Source: Finegoldia magna ATCC 29328 (GTDB lineage: Bacteria > Bacillota > Clostridia > Tissierellales > Peptoniphilaceae). Taken from it: DNA of 64,000 nt. The stretch is taken from the NCBI RefSeq assembly GCF_000010185.1, contig NC_010376.1:496001-560000 (forward strand). Reading direction: 5' to 3'. Position 1 is the stretch's first letter, and every line of letters begins with the position of its first letter. The notes under the pieces are model-generated. The model saw only the letters and a program-made list of their open reading frames with translations, was not told the origin of the DNA and ran no database searches. A program made the position numbers and the translations under genes. Positions 52,426 through 60,953 of the stretch are shown here, in pieces.

Positions 52426-52710
52426 ATGAAATACTCAATGAAAAAGCTATTTGCAACTATGGCTGTAGTATTTGTTGTAATAGCTGGACTGAATGCTAGT
52501 CTTGTAAATAAATCAGAAACGATTTCTAGTTCAGGAATAGAAGTCGATGACGATTATAAGTACATTTCACTATCACATGAAAATGTAGGAGGAGAAATGG
52601 AATATGAAAAATCTGGCTACAAGGGAGTACTGAAAAAATCAATACGTCCAGACTATGAAGAAGAGGGTAGGTTGTATTACAGATACTCTGGGAATTTAAA
52701 GAAACAATAA
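52426..52710 (+). CDS. Small secreted protein of cassette 1 (GYxGxL...YSG family)
   Basis: A 94-residue protein with a Sec-type signal peptide (basic MKYSMKK, hydrophobic core about 8-25, likely cleavage after NAS or nearby). The mature part is about 65-70 residues, acidic then basic, has no cysteine, and ends with GYKGVL, 15-20 residues and YYRYSGNLKKQ. The same pattern closes the paralogue at 60630. I chose ATG 52426 with AAAGGGG about 8 nt upstream; an in-frame TTG at 52405 lies upstream of that site. It is the first gene of a three-gene unit with an ABC permease and ATPase. A bacteriocin-like or signalling protein is inferred, not shown. Confidence 0.8.
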   Translation: MKYSMKKLFATMAVVFVVIAGLNASLVNKSETISSSGIEVDDDYKYISLSHENVGGEMEYEKSGYKGVLKKSIRPDYEEEGRLYYRYSGNLKKQ

Positions 52711-52720
52711 GGAGACAAAA

Positions 52721-55165
52721 ATGTTTACTTACAAACTAAAAAAATTATACAGATACAGGCTGATTCCATTTTTGATTCTATTTTCTATTACTATGGGTGT
52801 GGTTGTTTTTTTTCTACATTTTAGAACAACAAACCATGCGTTTGATTTTCTTAATTCAAATGACATCTCCATTTCTAATAATATCAGTTGGGATGAGTTA
52901 ATCATCAAAAAAACTGATTGGAAGAAAATAACACCAGAAGAACCAGACAAAAAAAGCTACGAAGACCACAAAGCGTACCTAAATGAAGGGAAAAATGTAT
53001 TACAAAACTTAATGAAAGCTCATGGGCTTGATGAAAACTACAAGTACGATAAGTCTAAATACAATGAAAAGGATATCATAAAGTACACTAATGAATTGGA
53101 TGCTCTGAATAATAAATACCATACAGACGAGAACATGGATAATCCTAAGGAACTCAGGAGATCTGTACTGAGATCAGAAGGCTACATAAATTTCTTGAAA
53201 GATAGAAACTCCGTAGAAGATAGATTGATTGACGAGAATGACAATCACAGTTTCAGCAAAGTGATATTTGATGAAGCTGGTGTGATTTTTGGTGCTGTTC
53301 CGATAATTCTACTAGGCTTTGTGATTATTTTCATAATGAGAGAAGATGATATAACCAGCGTAACATCGAATTCCAAAATAAAGGATGTGGCAAATAATTT
53401 TGGTATTATTATGTGTATGATTGTGATGTACATTATCATTTCATTGTTGACAGTGTTTGTGGCTTCTTTAATAACTGGAAATGGTGTGGGCGATTTAACA
53501 TATCACTACGATTCTACATTTGTTATTAGGACTGTTCAGGACAGGAGTGGTTCGATAAGAGAATACTCATACGTTATGAGAACGCCTTTGTCTACATTTT
53601 TTAAGAGTGTATTTCCTTTTGCTTTAATCACTATGTCGTTTGGATTTGCGTTTTCTTTTGTTGATAAACTTATACAAAACACCAAAGTAAAGTATTTTAC
53701 TTTGATCTTGATAATGAGTTTGCTATTGGTTGATTTTAATTTCTTCAATCATGCATACAATCCTCTAAGCTTGTTTAAGTCGTTTTCGTTAAAACCTGTG
53801 ATTGCTACAGTGTTTATGCTTTTGATAACGGCTATAGGTACGATTTTTTTGAACAGGAGAAAAGAATTCACATCACATGATACATACAAAGAGCGAAATG
53901 TATTCAGCTTAAAAGGTTCCGTGAAAAACTGTGTATTATCATTTAATGGGTTTTTGATATTGTTTGTCGTGTGTGCTATTTTGGTTGGAAATATCTGCCT
54001 ACAAAACAATTGGCACAATTTTAATTCCACTCAAATTAAAAACTATACCGATCTTAATTCTACTATGGAGAATTTGGTATATAGGGATATTGATGAGATT
54101 AAGGCAAAATACGGCAATAGCAAAAGAGCAAAGGAAATGATAGATTCTCATTCAGATGCTTTGAAATTTTACGAAAATGAGAACAAATACTTCGACGCTT
54201 ATGAAAATAGATACAAGACTCCCCAAAAGTTCAATAATGTGAATAAGGAAAGGGTAACTGAATTTAATGGTTTTGATTTTCAAGGAACAGGTAGTGAAAC
54301 AACAGGAATGGTGGATGTATTCAACGATTTTGCTCTTGAAGGAGCATTCTTCAAACAAAAATATATGCTCATAAACAACATCACACCAACAGACAGATTC
54401 TATATTCCGCAATCAGGAATTGATTATAATCCTTTTGATGTGGATAGTTTCAAAGGAACTTTGCCTAAAATCAATTACTACATTACTCATGGAATATCAG
54501 AGAGAAATAATGCTTTTGCGATGTTACATGATTACTTCTATCTTAAATTTAATGTAGTGTTGATTGTGTTTGCGGTATTGCTGTTCACATCTACGATTAT
54601 CAAATCGAATAAGCAGCTTGAACTTAAATCAGTACTTCCTGTAAGTCGAACAAAATCGTACAAGTCAAAGATAATGGAAAGCTTAATATACGCGATTGGT
54701 ATAAACATCGTTGCAGTTTTGGTATTATTCTTAGCTGGTGGTATTATGGGTGGATTTGCAGACAGTGATTTTCCAATTATTAACTATATTGTGGACGGTG
54801 GAATTATTTACTTAAATGTTGGTCCATTTCTGGTATATATACTAGAATCTTTTACAATAACTGTGTTGTTTACGATATTTATCAGTATGTTTGTAAATGC
54901 TATGTACACTACTACTAACAAGTTATTTACGATATTAATATCCATAATTGCATTGATAATTCCATTTACCGCAATTAAATACATGGGAGCAATAGGATCT
55001 TTTATTCCATTTAACTATGTGGATTCGGGATTTGTAACTACGGGATTTTTGTCGGCGTTGATAAGACAGAATTCTTACACGATGGTGATAGCTGTTGTAG
55101 TTCTTGTGATTAGTTCAATATTGTTTTATATATTGGGTAGAGTTTCATTTGGCAGGAGGAAATAA
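52721..55165 (+). CDS. Double ABC-2-type permease of cassette 1
   Basis: An 814-residue membrane protein with about twelve membrane segments arranged as two similar halves. Each half has one segment, a large extracellular domain, then five segments. The first external domain is about residues 36-180 and the second about 430-607. The halves meet near LKGSVKNCVLSFNGFLILF. It would act with a dimer of the downstream ATPase. The layout resembles membrane proteins next to lactococcin-972-type bacteriocins, but that is by architecture only. AAGGAG precedes ATG. The stop overlaps the ATPase start. Confidence 0.82.
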   Translation: MFTYKLKKLYRYRLIPFLILFSITMGVVVFFLHFRTTNHAFDFLNSNDISISNNISWDELIIKKTDWKKITPEEPDKKSYEDHKAYLNEGKNVLQNLMKAHGLDENYKYDKSKYNEKDIIKYTNELDALNNKYHTDENMDNPKELRRSVLRSEGYINFLKDRNSVEDRLIDENDNHSFSKVIFDEAGVIFGAVPIILLGFVIIFIMREDDITSVTSNSKIKDVANNFGIIMCMIVMYIIISLLTVFVASLITGNGVGDLTYHYDSTFVIRTVQDRSGSIREYSYVMRTPLSTFFKSVFPFALITMSFGFAFSFVDKLIQNTKVKYFTLILIMSLLLVDFNFFNHAYNPLSLFKSFSLKPVIATVFMLLITAIGTIFLNRRKEFTSHDTYKERNVFSLKGSVKNCVLSFNGFLILFVVCAILVGNICLQNNWHNFNSTQIKNYTDLNSTMENLVYRDIDEIKAKYGNSKRAKEMIDSHSDALKFYENENKYFDAYENRYKTPQKFNNVNKERVTEFNGFDFQGTGSETTGMVDVFNDFALEGAFFKQKYMLINNITPTDRFYIPQSGIDYNPFDVDSFKGTLPKINYYITHGISERNNAFAMLHDYFYLKFNVVLIVFAVLLFTSTIIKSNKQLELKSVLPVSRTKSYKSKIMESLIYAIGINIVAVLVLFLAGGIMGGFADSDFPIINYIVDGGIIYLNVGPFLVYILESFTITVLFTIFISMFVNAMYTTTNKLFTILISIIALIIPFTAIKYMGAIGSFIPFNYVDSGFVTTGFLSALIRQNSYTMVIAVVVLVISSILFYILGRVSFGRRK

Positions 55166-56013
55166 TGTTAGAAGTAGTAAATATTGAAAAAAGTTACGGA
55201 AAGAAAAAGATACTTCACGATATATCTTTTAGTATTGAAAAAGGACAAATCAAAGCGTTGGTAGGACCGAATGGATCTGGTAAGACTACTTTGATGAATA
55301 CTATGACCAATCTTCTCAAAAGAGATGGCGGACAAGTTTTGGTAGACGGCAAAGAGTTTAAAGATGAGAAGATTTTTAATCATATTTCTTTTTTCAAAGA
55401 TGAGAAAATCTTGGATGAAAACTTGTACGGCATGGATTATTTGAACTACATCAAAAATGTCTATAAAAGAACCAAGGATGATGTGGATAGGGTTATCAAA
55501 GAAATAGGAATTGAAAGTTTTGTAAAAAGCAAGACTGGTTCGTATTCATTAGGTATGAAAAAGAAGTTGATGCTTGCGATGGATTTCTTGCCACAAAGAG
55601 ATATTATATTGCTTGATGAACCACTTTCTGGTCTTGACCCAACTAGCGTTATCAAAATGATGGCTCTTATTAAACAAAAAGCGAATGATGGACAAGGGAT
55701 TTTAATATCTAGTCACTCTTTAAATGATATCGACGAAATAACCAATAACATTTTGTTCTTAAAAGACGGGAAAATTTTGGAAGAAGTTTTGGAAAACGAA
55801 AAGTTCATAGAGATTATTTCAAACGATAACGAAAAATTATCATCTGTTTTGCAATCCAAGGGTTTTAATATGGACAAAAATATGATAAGCTTAAACAACA
55901 GTAGTATTAATGATATTTTGTCTATTATTATAGAAAATAATATTGAGATTTTGGATATTAAAAGACGTTCCAAAACTTCTCAAGAAAGATACAAAGAAAT
56001 TTTCAAAATTTAA
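55165..56013 (+). CDS. ABC transporter ATP-binding protein of cassette 1
   Basis: A 282-residue ABC ATPase with Walker A GPNGSGKT (34-41), signature YSLGMKKK (128-135), Walker B IILLDEP (148-154) and the switch His in SSHSLNDID. Beyond residue 210 is a family-variable C-terminal tail. It is coupled to the permease by a 1-base overlap (TAATG). It energises export or extraction from the membrane surface. It closely matches the ATPase starting at 63286 in layout. Confidence 0.93.
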   Translation: MLEVVNIEKSYGKKKILHDISFSIEKGQIKALVGPNGSGKTTLMNTMTNLLKRDGGQVLVDGKEFKDEKIFNHISFFKDEKILDENLYGMDYLNYIKNVYKRTKDDVDRVIKEIGIESFVKSKTGSYSLGMKKKLMLAMDFLPQRDIILLDEPLSGLDPTSVIKMMALIKQKANDGQGILISSHSLNDIDEITNNILFLKDGKILEEVLENEKFIEIISNDNEKLSSVLQSKGFNMDKNMISLNNSSINDILSIIIENNIEILDIKRRSKTSQERYKEIFKI

Positions 56014-56044
56014 AATAAAAATATGTAAAAAATCAAGAATTTGT

Positions 56045-56073
56045 TTGACATATCATAATGTTAATGATAGAAT
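56045..56073 (+). promoter_or_regulatory. Promoter of the str operon
   Basis: TTGACA (56045-56050), 17-bp spacer, TAGAAT (56068-56073). The -10 is shared with the left arm of the terminator at 56070-56113. Confidence 0.85.
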
Positions 56074-56113
56074 ATACAAGGATAAATAAGAATATCTTGT
56101 ATATTCTTTTTTT
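56070..56113 (+). terminator. Terminator overlapping the str promoter
   Basis: A perfect 11-bp stem GAATATACAAG/CTTGTATATTC (56070-56080 with 56096-56106) followed by seven T. Transcripts arriving from the ABC cassette contain both arms and should stop. Transcripts starting near 56080 from the str promoter lack the left arm and can pass. Confidence 0.8.
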
Positions 56114-56144
56114 ATGCATAAAATAATTTCAGGAGGTGGAAAAT

Positions 56145-56558
56145 TTGCCAACAATTAATCAATTAGTAAGACAAGGAAGAAAATCTAAAACTTACAAATC
56201 TGATTCACCAGCTTTGAGTCGTAACTTCAACAGCATCAAAAAAAGCTATACAGAAGCTAACTCACCTCAAAAAAGAGGCGTATGTACTTCAGTAAGAACT
56301 ATGACTCCTAAAAAGCCTAACTCAGCACTTCGTAAGGTAGCCAGAGTTCGTTTAACTAATGGTATGGAAGTTTTATCTTACATTCCAGGTATCGGACACA
56401 ACCTACAAGAACACAGTGTTGTATTAATCAGAGGTGGTAGAGTAAAGGACTTACCAGGGGTAAGATACCACATTGTCAGAGGTGCTTTGGATACTGCAGC
56501 TGTTCAAAACAGAATGCAAGGTCGTTCAAAGTACGGTGCTAAGAAACCAAAGAAATAA
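56145..56558 (+). CDS. rpsL: 30S ribosomal protein S12
   Basis: A 137-residue S12 of the decoding centre. The sequence starts [13 protein letters not shown] and contains [16 protein letters not shown] and [12 protein letters not shown]. The lysine positions that confer streptomycin resistance when mutated look wild-type (KKPNS and the later GRVKDLPG). The start is TTG 56145 with AGGAGGT 7 nt upstream; a GTG at 56136 lies inside that site and would add three non-conserved residues. It is the first gene of the str operon. Confidence 0.97.
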   Translation: MPTINQLVRQGRKSKTYKSDSPALSRNFNSIKKSYTEANSPQKRGVCTSVRTMTPKKPNSALRKVARVRLTNGMEVLSYIPGIGHNLQEHSVVLIRGGRVKDLPGVRYHIVRGALDTAAVQNRMQGRSKYGAKKPKK

Positions 56559-56667
56559 AACAAAAACAAAAGGTATTAGTGTGAATAAAAGATTTTAATA
56601 TACATTTATAGCACAGCGATGTAATTCGAGTACCTGAGAAATACTAAATAGTAAGGAGGGAAGCGAA

Positions 56668-57138
56668 GTGCCAAGAAAAGGACATGTTCAAAAAAGAGAG
56701 GTAATGCCAGATCCAGTTTACGATGATAAGACAGTTACTAAGCTTATCAACAACATTATGTTAGACGGAAAAAAAGGTACTGCCCAAAAAATTGTTTATG
56801 GTGCTTTTGATATTATCAAAGAAACTACAGGAGAAGACGCTCTTGAAGTATTCTACAAAGCAATGAACAATATTATGCCTATCTTAGAAGTTAAAACTAG
56901 AAGAATAGGTGGAGCTAACTACCAAGTTCCTATCGAAGTTAGACCAGAAAGAAGACAAACTTTAGGTTTGAGATGGTTAACAACTTATACAAGAGCTCGT
57001 GGTGAAAAAACTATGGTTGAAAAGTTAGCTAAAGAAATCATGGATGCAGCTAATAACACTGGTGCATCAGTTAAGAAGAGAGAAGACGTACACAAGATGG
57101 CTGAAGCTAATAAGGCTTTTGCACATTATAGATACTAA
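56668..57138 (+). CDS. rpsG: 30S ribosomal protein S7
   Basis: A 156-residue S7, primary binder of the 16S 3' major domain. It starts [31 protein letters not shown] and contains [19 protein letters not shown] and [14 protein letters not shown]. The start is GTG with AAGGAGG 8 nt upstream. A 109-nt gap separates it from rpsL. In other bacteria S7 can autoregulate through the rpsL-rpsG spacer, but I cannot identify a specific fold here. Confidence 0.97.
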   Translation: MPRKGHVQKREVMPDPVYDDKTVTKLINNIMLDGKKGTAQKIVYGAFDIIKETTGEDALEVFYKAMNNIMPILEVKTRRIGGANYQVPIEVRPERRQTLGLRWLTTYTRARGEKTMVEKLAKEIMDAANNTGASVKKREDVHKMAEANKAFAHYRY

Positions 57139-57166
57139 TCTATCGGAAAGTAAGTAAGGAGAAAAA

Positions 57167-59254
57167 ATGGCTAGACAAGTTTCATTAAAAGATACAAGAA
57201 ACATTGGTATAATGGCCCATATTGATGCCGGTAAAACGACAGTTACTGAACGTATTTTATACTATTCAGGTAAAATCCATAAAATTGGGGACACTCACGA
57301 TGGTGCTGCTCAAATGGACTGGATGGTTCAAGAACAAGAAAGAGGTATTACAATTACTTCTGCAGCAACAACTTGTTTCTGGAAAGGTAACAGAATCAAT
57401 ATCATCGATACACCGGGTCACGTTGACTTCACAGTTGAAGTAGAAAGATCTCTTAGAGTTCTTGACGGTTCAGTTGCTTTATTCGATGCGAAAAGCGGTG
57501 TAGAACCACAATCAGAAACTGTTTGGAGACAAGCTGATAAATATGGCGTACCAAGAATTTGCTTCATCAATAAAATGGATGCAACAGGCGCTGATTATTT
57601 CATGTCTGTTGACACTATTAGAGAAAGATTGAGAGCAAATGCTGTACCTATCGAAATTCCTATCGGAGCTGAAGATAAATTCGTAGGTGTAGTTGATCTT
57701 ATTACAATGAAAGCTAATATCTACAAAAACGAACTAGGAACAGAGTTCACTGTTGAAGAAATTCCAAGTGACTTAGTAGAAGTAGCTGAAAAATATAGAG
57801 CAGAATTATTAGAAAACATAGCAGAACACGATGAAGAGTTAATGGAAAAATACCTTGAAGGTGAAGAATTAACTGAAGAAGAAATCAAAAGAGCTATAAG
57901 AACTGCAACAATTGCTAACGCAATGAACCCAGTACTTTGTGGTTCTGCATATAAGAACAAAGGTGTTCAACCATTATTGGATGCAATAGTTGATTATATG
58001 CCAGCACCAATTGATGTACCTGACATTAAAGGTGTGGATCCTCAAACTGATGAACCAACTACAAGAAAATCATCAGATGAAGAACCATTTGCTGCATTAG
58101 CATTCAAAATCGCAACTGACCCATACGTTGGTAAACTTGCATTTACAAGAGTTTACTCAGGAACAGTTGAATCAGGAAGCTATGTATACAACTCAACAAA
58201 AGGTAAGAGAGAAAGAATTGGTCGTATCTTAATGATGCACGCTAACAAGCGTGAAGAAATTGATAAGGCATACGCTGGAGACATCGTTGCTATTATCGGT
58301 TTAAAAGATACAACAACAGGGGATACTTTATGTGATATGGATAGCGAAGTTATCCTTGAAAACATGGAATTCCCAGATCCAGTAATTTCTGTAGCAATCG
58401 AACCAAAAACAAAAGCAAGTCAAGAAAAAATGGGTATTGCTCTTGCAAAACTAGCAGAAGAAGACCCAACATTTAGAACATATACTGACGAAGAAACAGG
58501 CGATACTATCATCTCTGGTATGGGTGAACTTCACCTTGAAATTATCGTTGACAGACTTTTACGTGAATTCAAAGTAGAAGCTAACATCGGTAACCCACAA
58601 GTTGCTTACAGAGAATCAATAACTCAAGCAGCTGAAGCTCAAGGTAAATATGTTAAACAATCAGGTGGTCGTGGACAATACGGTGATTGTACTCTTAGAG
58701 TTGAACCACTTGATAATCCAGAAGAATCAAATGGTATCGAATTTGTTAATGCAATTGTCGGTGGTGCTATTCCAAAAGAATACATCCCATCAGTTCAAGC
58801 AGGTGCTGAAGAAGCAGCTCAAACAGGTATCTTAGGTGGATATCCAATGCTTGACATGAAGATTACTCTTTTAGATGGTTCTTACCACGATGTCGACTCA
58901 TCAGAAATGGCATACAAAATTGCCGGATCTATGGGCTTTAGAGCAGCAGTTGCAAAAGCAAAACCAATCTTATTAGAACCAGCTATGAAAGTTGAAATCA
59001 CAACTCCAGATGAATATTTGGGAGATGTAATGGGAGACGTTTCATCAAGAAGAGGTAAGATTGACGGTATGAATCCTAAAAATGGTGTACACGTATTAGA
59101 TGCGTTTATTCCATTGGCAGAAATGTTTGGATATGCAACAGACTTAAGATCAAAAACTCAAGGTCGTGCAACATATTCAATGCAATTCGATCATTATGAA
59201 CAAGTTCCAAACTCAATATCAGAAGAAGTTATAGGAAAAAAGAATAATAAATAG
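57167..59254 (+). CDS. fusA: Elongation factor G
   Basis: A 695-residue EF-G, the GTPase that drives ribosomal translocation. It has G1 AHIDAGKT (17-24), switch [18 protein letters not shown] and NKMD. Domain IV contains the typical [10 protein letters not shown]. Length and all domains are normal. AAGGAG precedes ATG. It is followed by tuf after 13 bases. Confidence 0.98.
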   Translation: MARQVSLKDTRNIGIMAHIDAGKTTVTERILYYSGKIHKIGDTHDGAAQMDWMVQEQERGITITSAATTCFWKGNRINIIDTPGHVDFTVEVERSLRVLDGSVALFDAKSGVEPQSETVWRQADKYGVPRICFINKMDATGADYFMSVDTIRERLRANAVPIEIPIGAEDKFVGVVDLITMKANIYKNELGTEFTVEEIPSDLVEVAEKYRAELLENIAEHDEELMEKYLEGEELTEEEIKRAIRTATIANAMNPVLCGSAYKNKGVQPLLDAIVDYMPAPIDVPDIKGVDPQTDEPTTRKSSDEEPFAALAFKIATDPYVGKLAFTRVYSGTVESGSYVYNSTKGKRERIGRILMMHANKREEIDKAYAGDIVAIIGLKDTTTGDTLCDMDSEVILENMEFPDPVISVAIEPKTKASQEKMGIALAKLAEEDPTFRTYTDEETGDTIISGMGELHLEIIVDRLLREFKVEANIGNPQVAYRESITQAAEAQGKYVKQSGGRGQYGDCTLRVEPLDNPEESNGIEFVNAIVGGAIPKEYIPSVQAGAEEAAQTGILGGYPMLDMKITLLDGSYHDVDSSEMAYKIAGSMGFRAAVAKAKPILLEPAMKVEITTPDEYLGDVMGDVSSRRGKIDGMNPKNGVHVLDAFIPLAEMFGYATDLRSKTQGRATYSMQFDHYEQVPNSISEEVIGKKNNK

Positions 59255-59267
59255 GAGGCTTATATAA

Positions 59268-60461
59268 ATGAGTAAAGCTAAATTTGAAAGAACAAAACCA
59301 CATGTTAACATTGGTACAATAGGTCACGTTGACCACGGTAAAACAACATTAACTGCAGCAATCACACTTGTATTAAACAAGAGAATGGGATCAGGAGAAT
59401 TCGTAGACTACGCTAACATCGACAAAGCACCAGAAGAAAGAGAAAGAGGAATCACAATCAACACTTCTCACGTAGAATACGAAACAGAAAAAAGACACTA
59501 CGCACACGTAGACTGTCCAGGCCACGCTGACTACGTTAAAAACATGATCACAGGAGCAGCACAAATGGACGGAGCAATCCTAGTAGTAAGTGCAGCAGAC
59601 GGTCCAATGCCACAAACAAGAGAACACATCTTGTTAGCAAGACAAGTAGGCGTACCAAAAATCGCAGTATTCTTAAACAAAGAAGACCAAGTTGACGACC
59701 CAGAACTAATCGAATTAGTAGAAATGGAAGTTCGTGAACTATTAAACGAATATGAATACGAAGGAGACGACACACCAATCGTAGTAGGATCAGCATTAAA
59801 AGCATTAGAAGATCCAGACGGAGAATGGGGAGACAAAATCATGAAATTGATGGAAGAAGTAGACGAATGGATCCCAGCTCCAGTAAGAGACGTTGACCAC
59901 CCATTCCTAATGCCAGTAGAAGACATCTTCACAATCACAGGACGTGGAACAGTAGCAACTGGTAGAGTAGAAAGAGGAAGAGTAAAAGTTGGTGACAACG
60001 TAGAAATCGTAGGATTAACAGAAGAAAAAAGAACAGTAGTAGTAACAGGTGTAGAAATGTTCAGAAAACAACTTGACGAAGCAGAAGCAGGAGATAACAT
60101 CGGAGCATTACTAAGAGGTGTACAAAGAGAAGAAATCGAAAGAGGACAAGTACTAGCAGCACCTGGAACAATTCACCCACACACAAAATTTGAAGCAGAA
60201 GTATACGTATTAACAAAAGACGAAGGTGGAAGACACACACCATTCTTCTCAGGATACAGACCACAATTCTACTTCAGAACAACAGATGTAACAGGAAACA
60301 TCGAACTAGAAGAAGGCGTAGAAATGGTAATGCCAGGAGATAACGCAAAATTCATCATCGAATTGATCACTCCAATCGCAATCGAAGAAGGACTAAGATT
60401 TGCCATCAGAGAAGGCGGTAGAACAGTAGGAGCAGGCGTTGTTTCTAAAATTATCGCATAG
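59268..60461 (+). CDS. tuf: Elongation factor Tu
   Basis: A 397-residue EF-Tu that delivers aminoacyl-tRNA. It has G1 [28 protein letters not shown], and NKEDQ where NKxD is expected. Codon use is sharply biased, with GTA, GCA, ACA, CCA, ATC and GAC dominant, visibly more than in fusA, as expected for one of the most expressed genes. AGGAGG precedes ATG. Last gene of the str operon. Confidence 0.98.
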   Translation: MSKAKFERTKPHVNIGTIGHVDHGKTTLTAAITLVLNKRMGSGEFVDYANIDKAPEERERGITINTSHVEYETEKRHYAHVDCPGHADYVKNMITGAAQMDGAILVVSAADGPMPQTREHILLARQVGVPKIAVFLNKEDQVDDPELIELVEMEVRELLNEYEYEGDDTPIVVGSALKALEDPDGEWGDKIMKLMEEVDEWIPAPVRDVDHPFLMPVEDIFTITGRGTVATGRVERGRVKVGDNVEIVGLTEEKRTVVVTGVEMFRKQLDEAEAGDNIGALLRGVQREEIERGQVLAAPGTIHPHTKFEAEVYVLTKDEGGRHTPFFSGYRPQFYFRTTDVTGNIELEEGVEMVMPGDNAKFIIELITPIAIEEGLRFAIREGGRTVGAGVVSKIIA

Positions 60462-60480
60462 TTAAATACTAAGATTAATT

Positions 60481-60508
60481 AGCTCTCACTTAGGTGAGGG
60501 CTTTTTTG
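60481..60508 (+). terminator. Terminator of the str operon
   Basis: AGCTCTCAC pairs with GTGAGGGCT (one G-U pair) around a 4-nt loop, followed by TTTTTGTTTG. Confidence 0.88.
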
Positions 60509-60552
60509 TTTGAAAAAAATATCTATAAAATATATAAAAAAAAACCGACTAA

Positions 60553-60567
60553 TATTTTAATAAAATA
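60553..60567 (+). promoter_or_regulatory. AT-only inverted repeat upstream of cassette 2
   Basis: TATTTTA-A-TAAAATA, perfect but made only of A and T. It is a weak counterpart of the ATTTTAGT...ACTAAAAT palindrome of cassette 1, 62 nt before the start codon. Confidence 0.25.
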
Positions 60568-60629
60568 GATTAAAAAATAAAAAAATAGGGTATTAACTAA
60601 ATAAGAAAAATACGAAAGGGGACTTGAAA

Positions 60630-60923
60630 ATGAAAAAAATTTTATTTATCGTTATGATTACATGCATGACAGTGGTTTGTACGATAAATGCAAACGTTTC
60701 ATCGGCTGTTAGTTCGGCAAGTTATTATGGATTAGAAAATGTTGAAGAGAATGAATACGGTGAGAATTTTACTTTTGTGAGGGGAAAATCACCTGTGAAT
60801 TTTAAGTATGAAGATGTATATAATGACGGTTACAGTGGGAAACTTTATAGACAGAGATTAATAACTATAGATGTGACCAACAATACTGAGACTTGGTATT
60901 ATTCGGGAGAAATTAGCAAATAA
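60630..60923 (+). CDS. Small secreted protein of cassette 2 (GYxGxL...YSG family)
   Basis: A 97-residue protein with an N-terminal signal peptide (MKKILFIVMITCMTVVCTI, cleavage probably after NAN or SSA). The mature region contains FKYEDVYNDGYSGKLYRQRL and ends WYYSGEISK. It shares GYxGxL, a spacer of about 18 residues, YYxYSGx(L/I)xK-like end and gene position with the protein at 52426, though overall identity is low. The leader CGAAAGGGGAC before the start is also shared. ATG 60630 was chosen over the in-frame TTG 60624, which abuts AAAGGGGA. Role unknown; a secreted effector or bacteriocin-like protein is inferred. Confidence 0.8.
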   Translation: MKKILFIVMITCMTVVCTINANVSSAVSSASYYGLENVEENEYGENFTFVRGKSPVNFKYEDVYNDGYSGKLYRQRLITIDVTNNTETWYYSGEISK

Positions 60924-60953
60924 TATTTTTGAAATTCAATGAAAGGAGACAAT

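Noticed and set aside
52426-56013. Calling cassette 1 a lactococcin 972 locus
   Set aside because: Gene order and protein sizes are similar, but the small proteins lack the recognisable lactococcin 972 core and its aromatic C-terminus, so only the architecture comparison is kept.
59531-60100. 189-codon minus-strand open frame opposite tuf
   Set aside because: It is a by-product of the strong codon bias of tuf; the translation is Ser/Thr/Pro-rich low complexity with no ribosome site.
60588-60593. GGGTAT before cassette 2 as a third SigB-like site
   Set aside because: No GTTT-like -35 lies 12-15 bp upstream.
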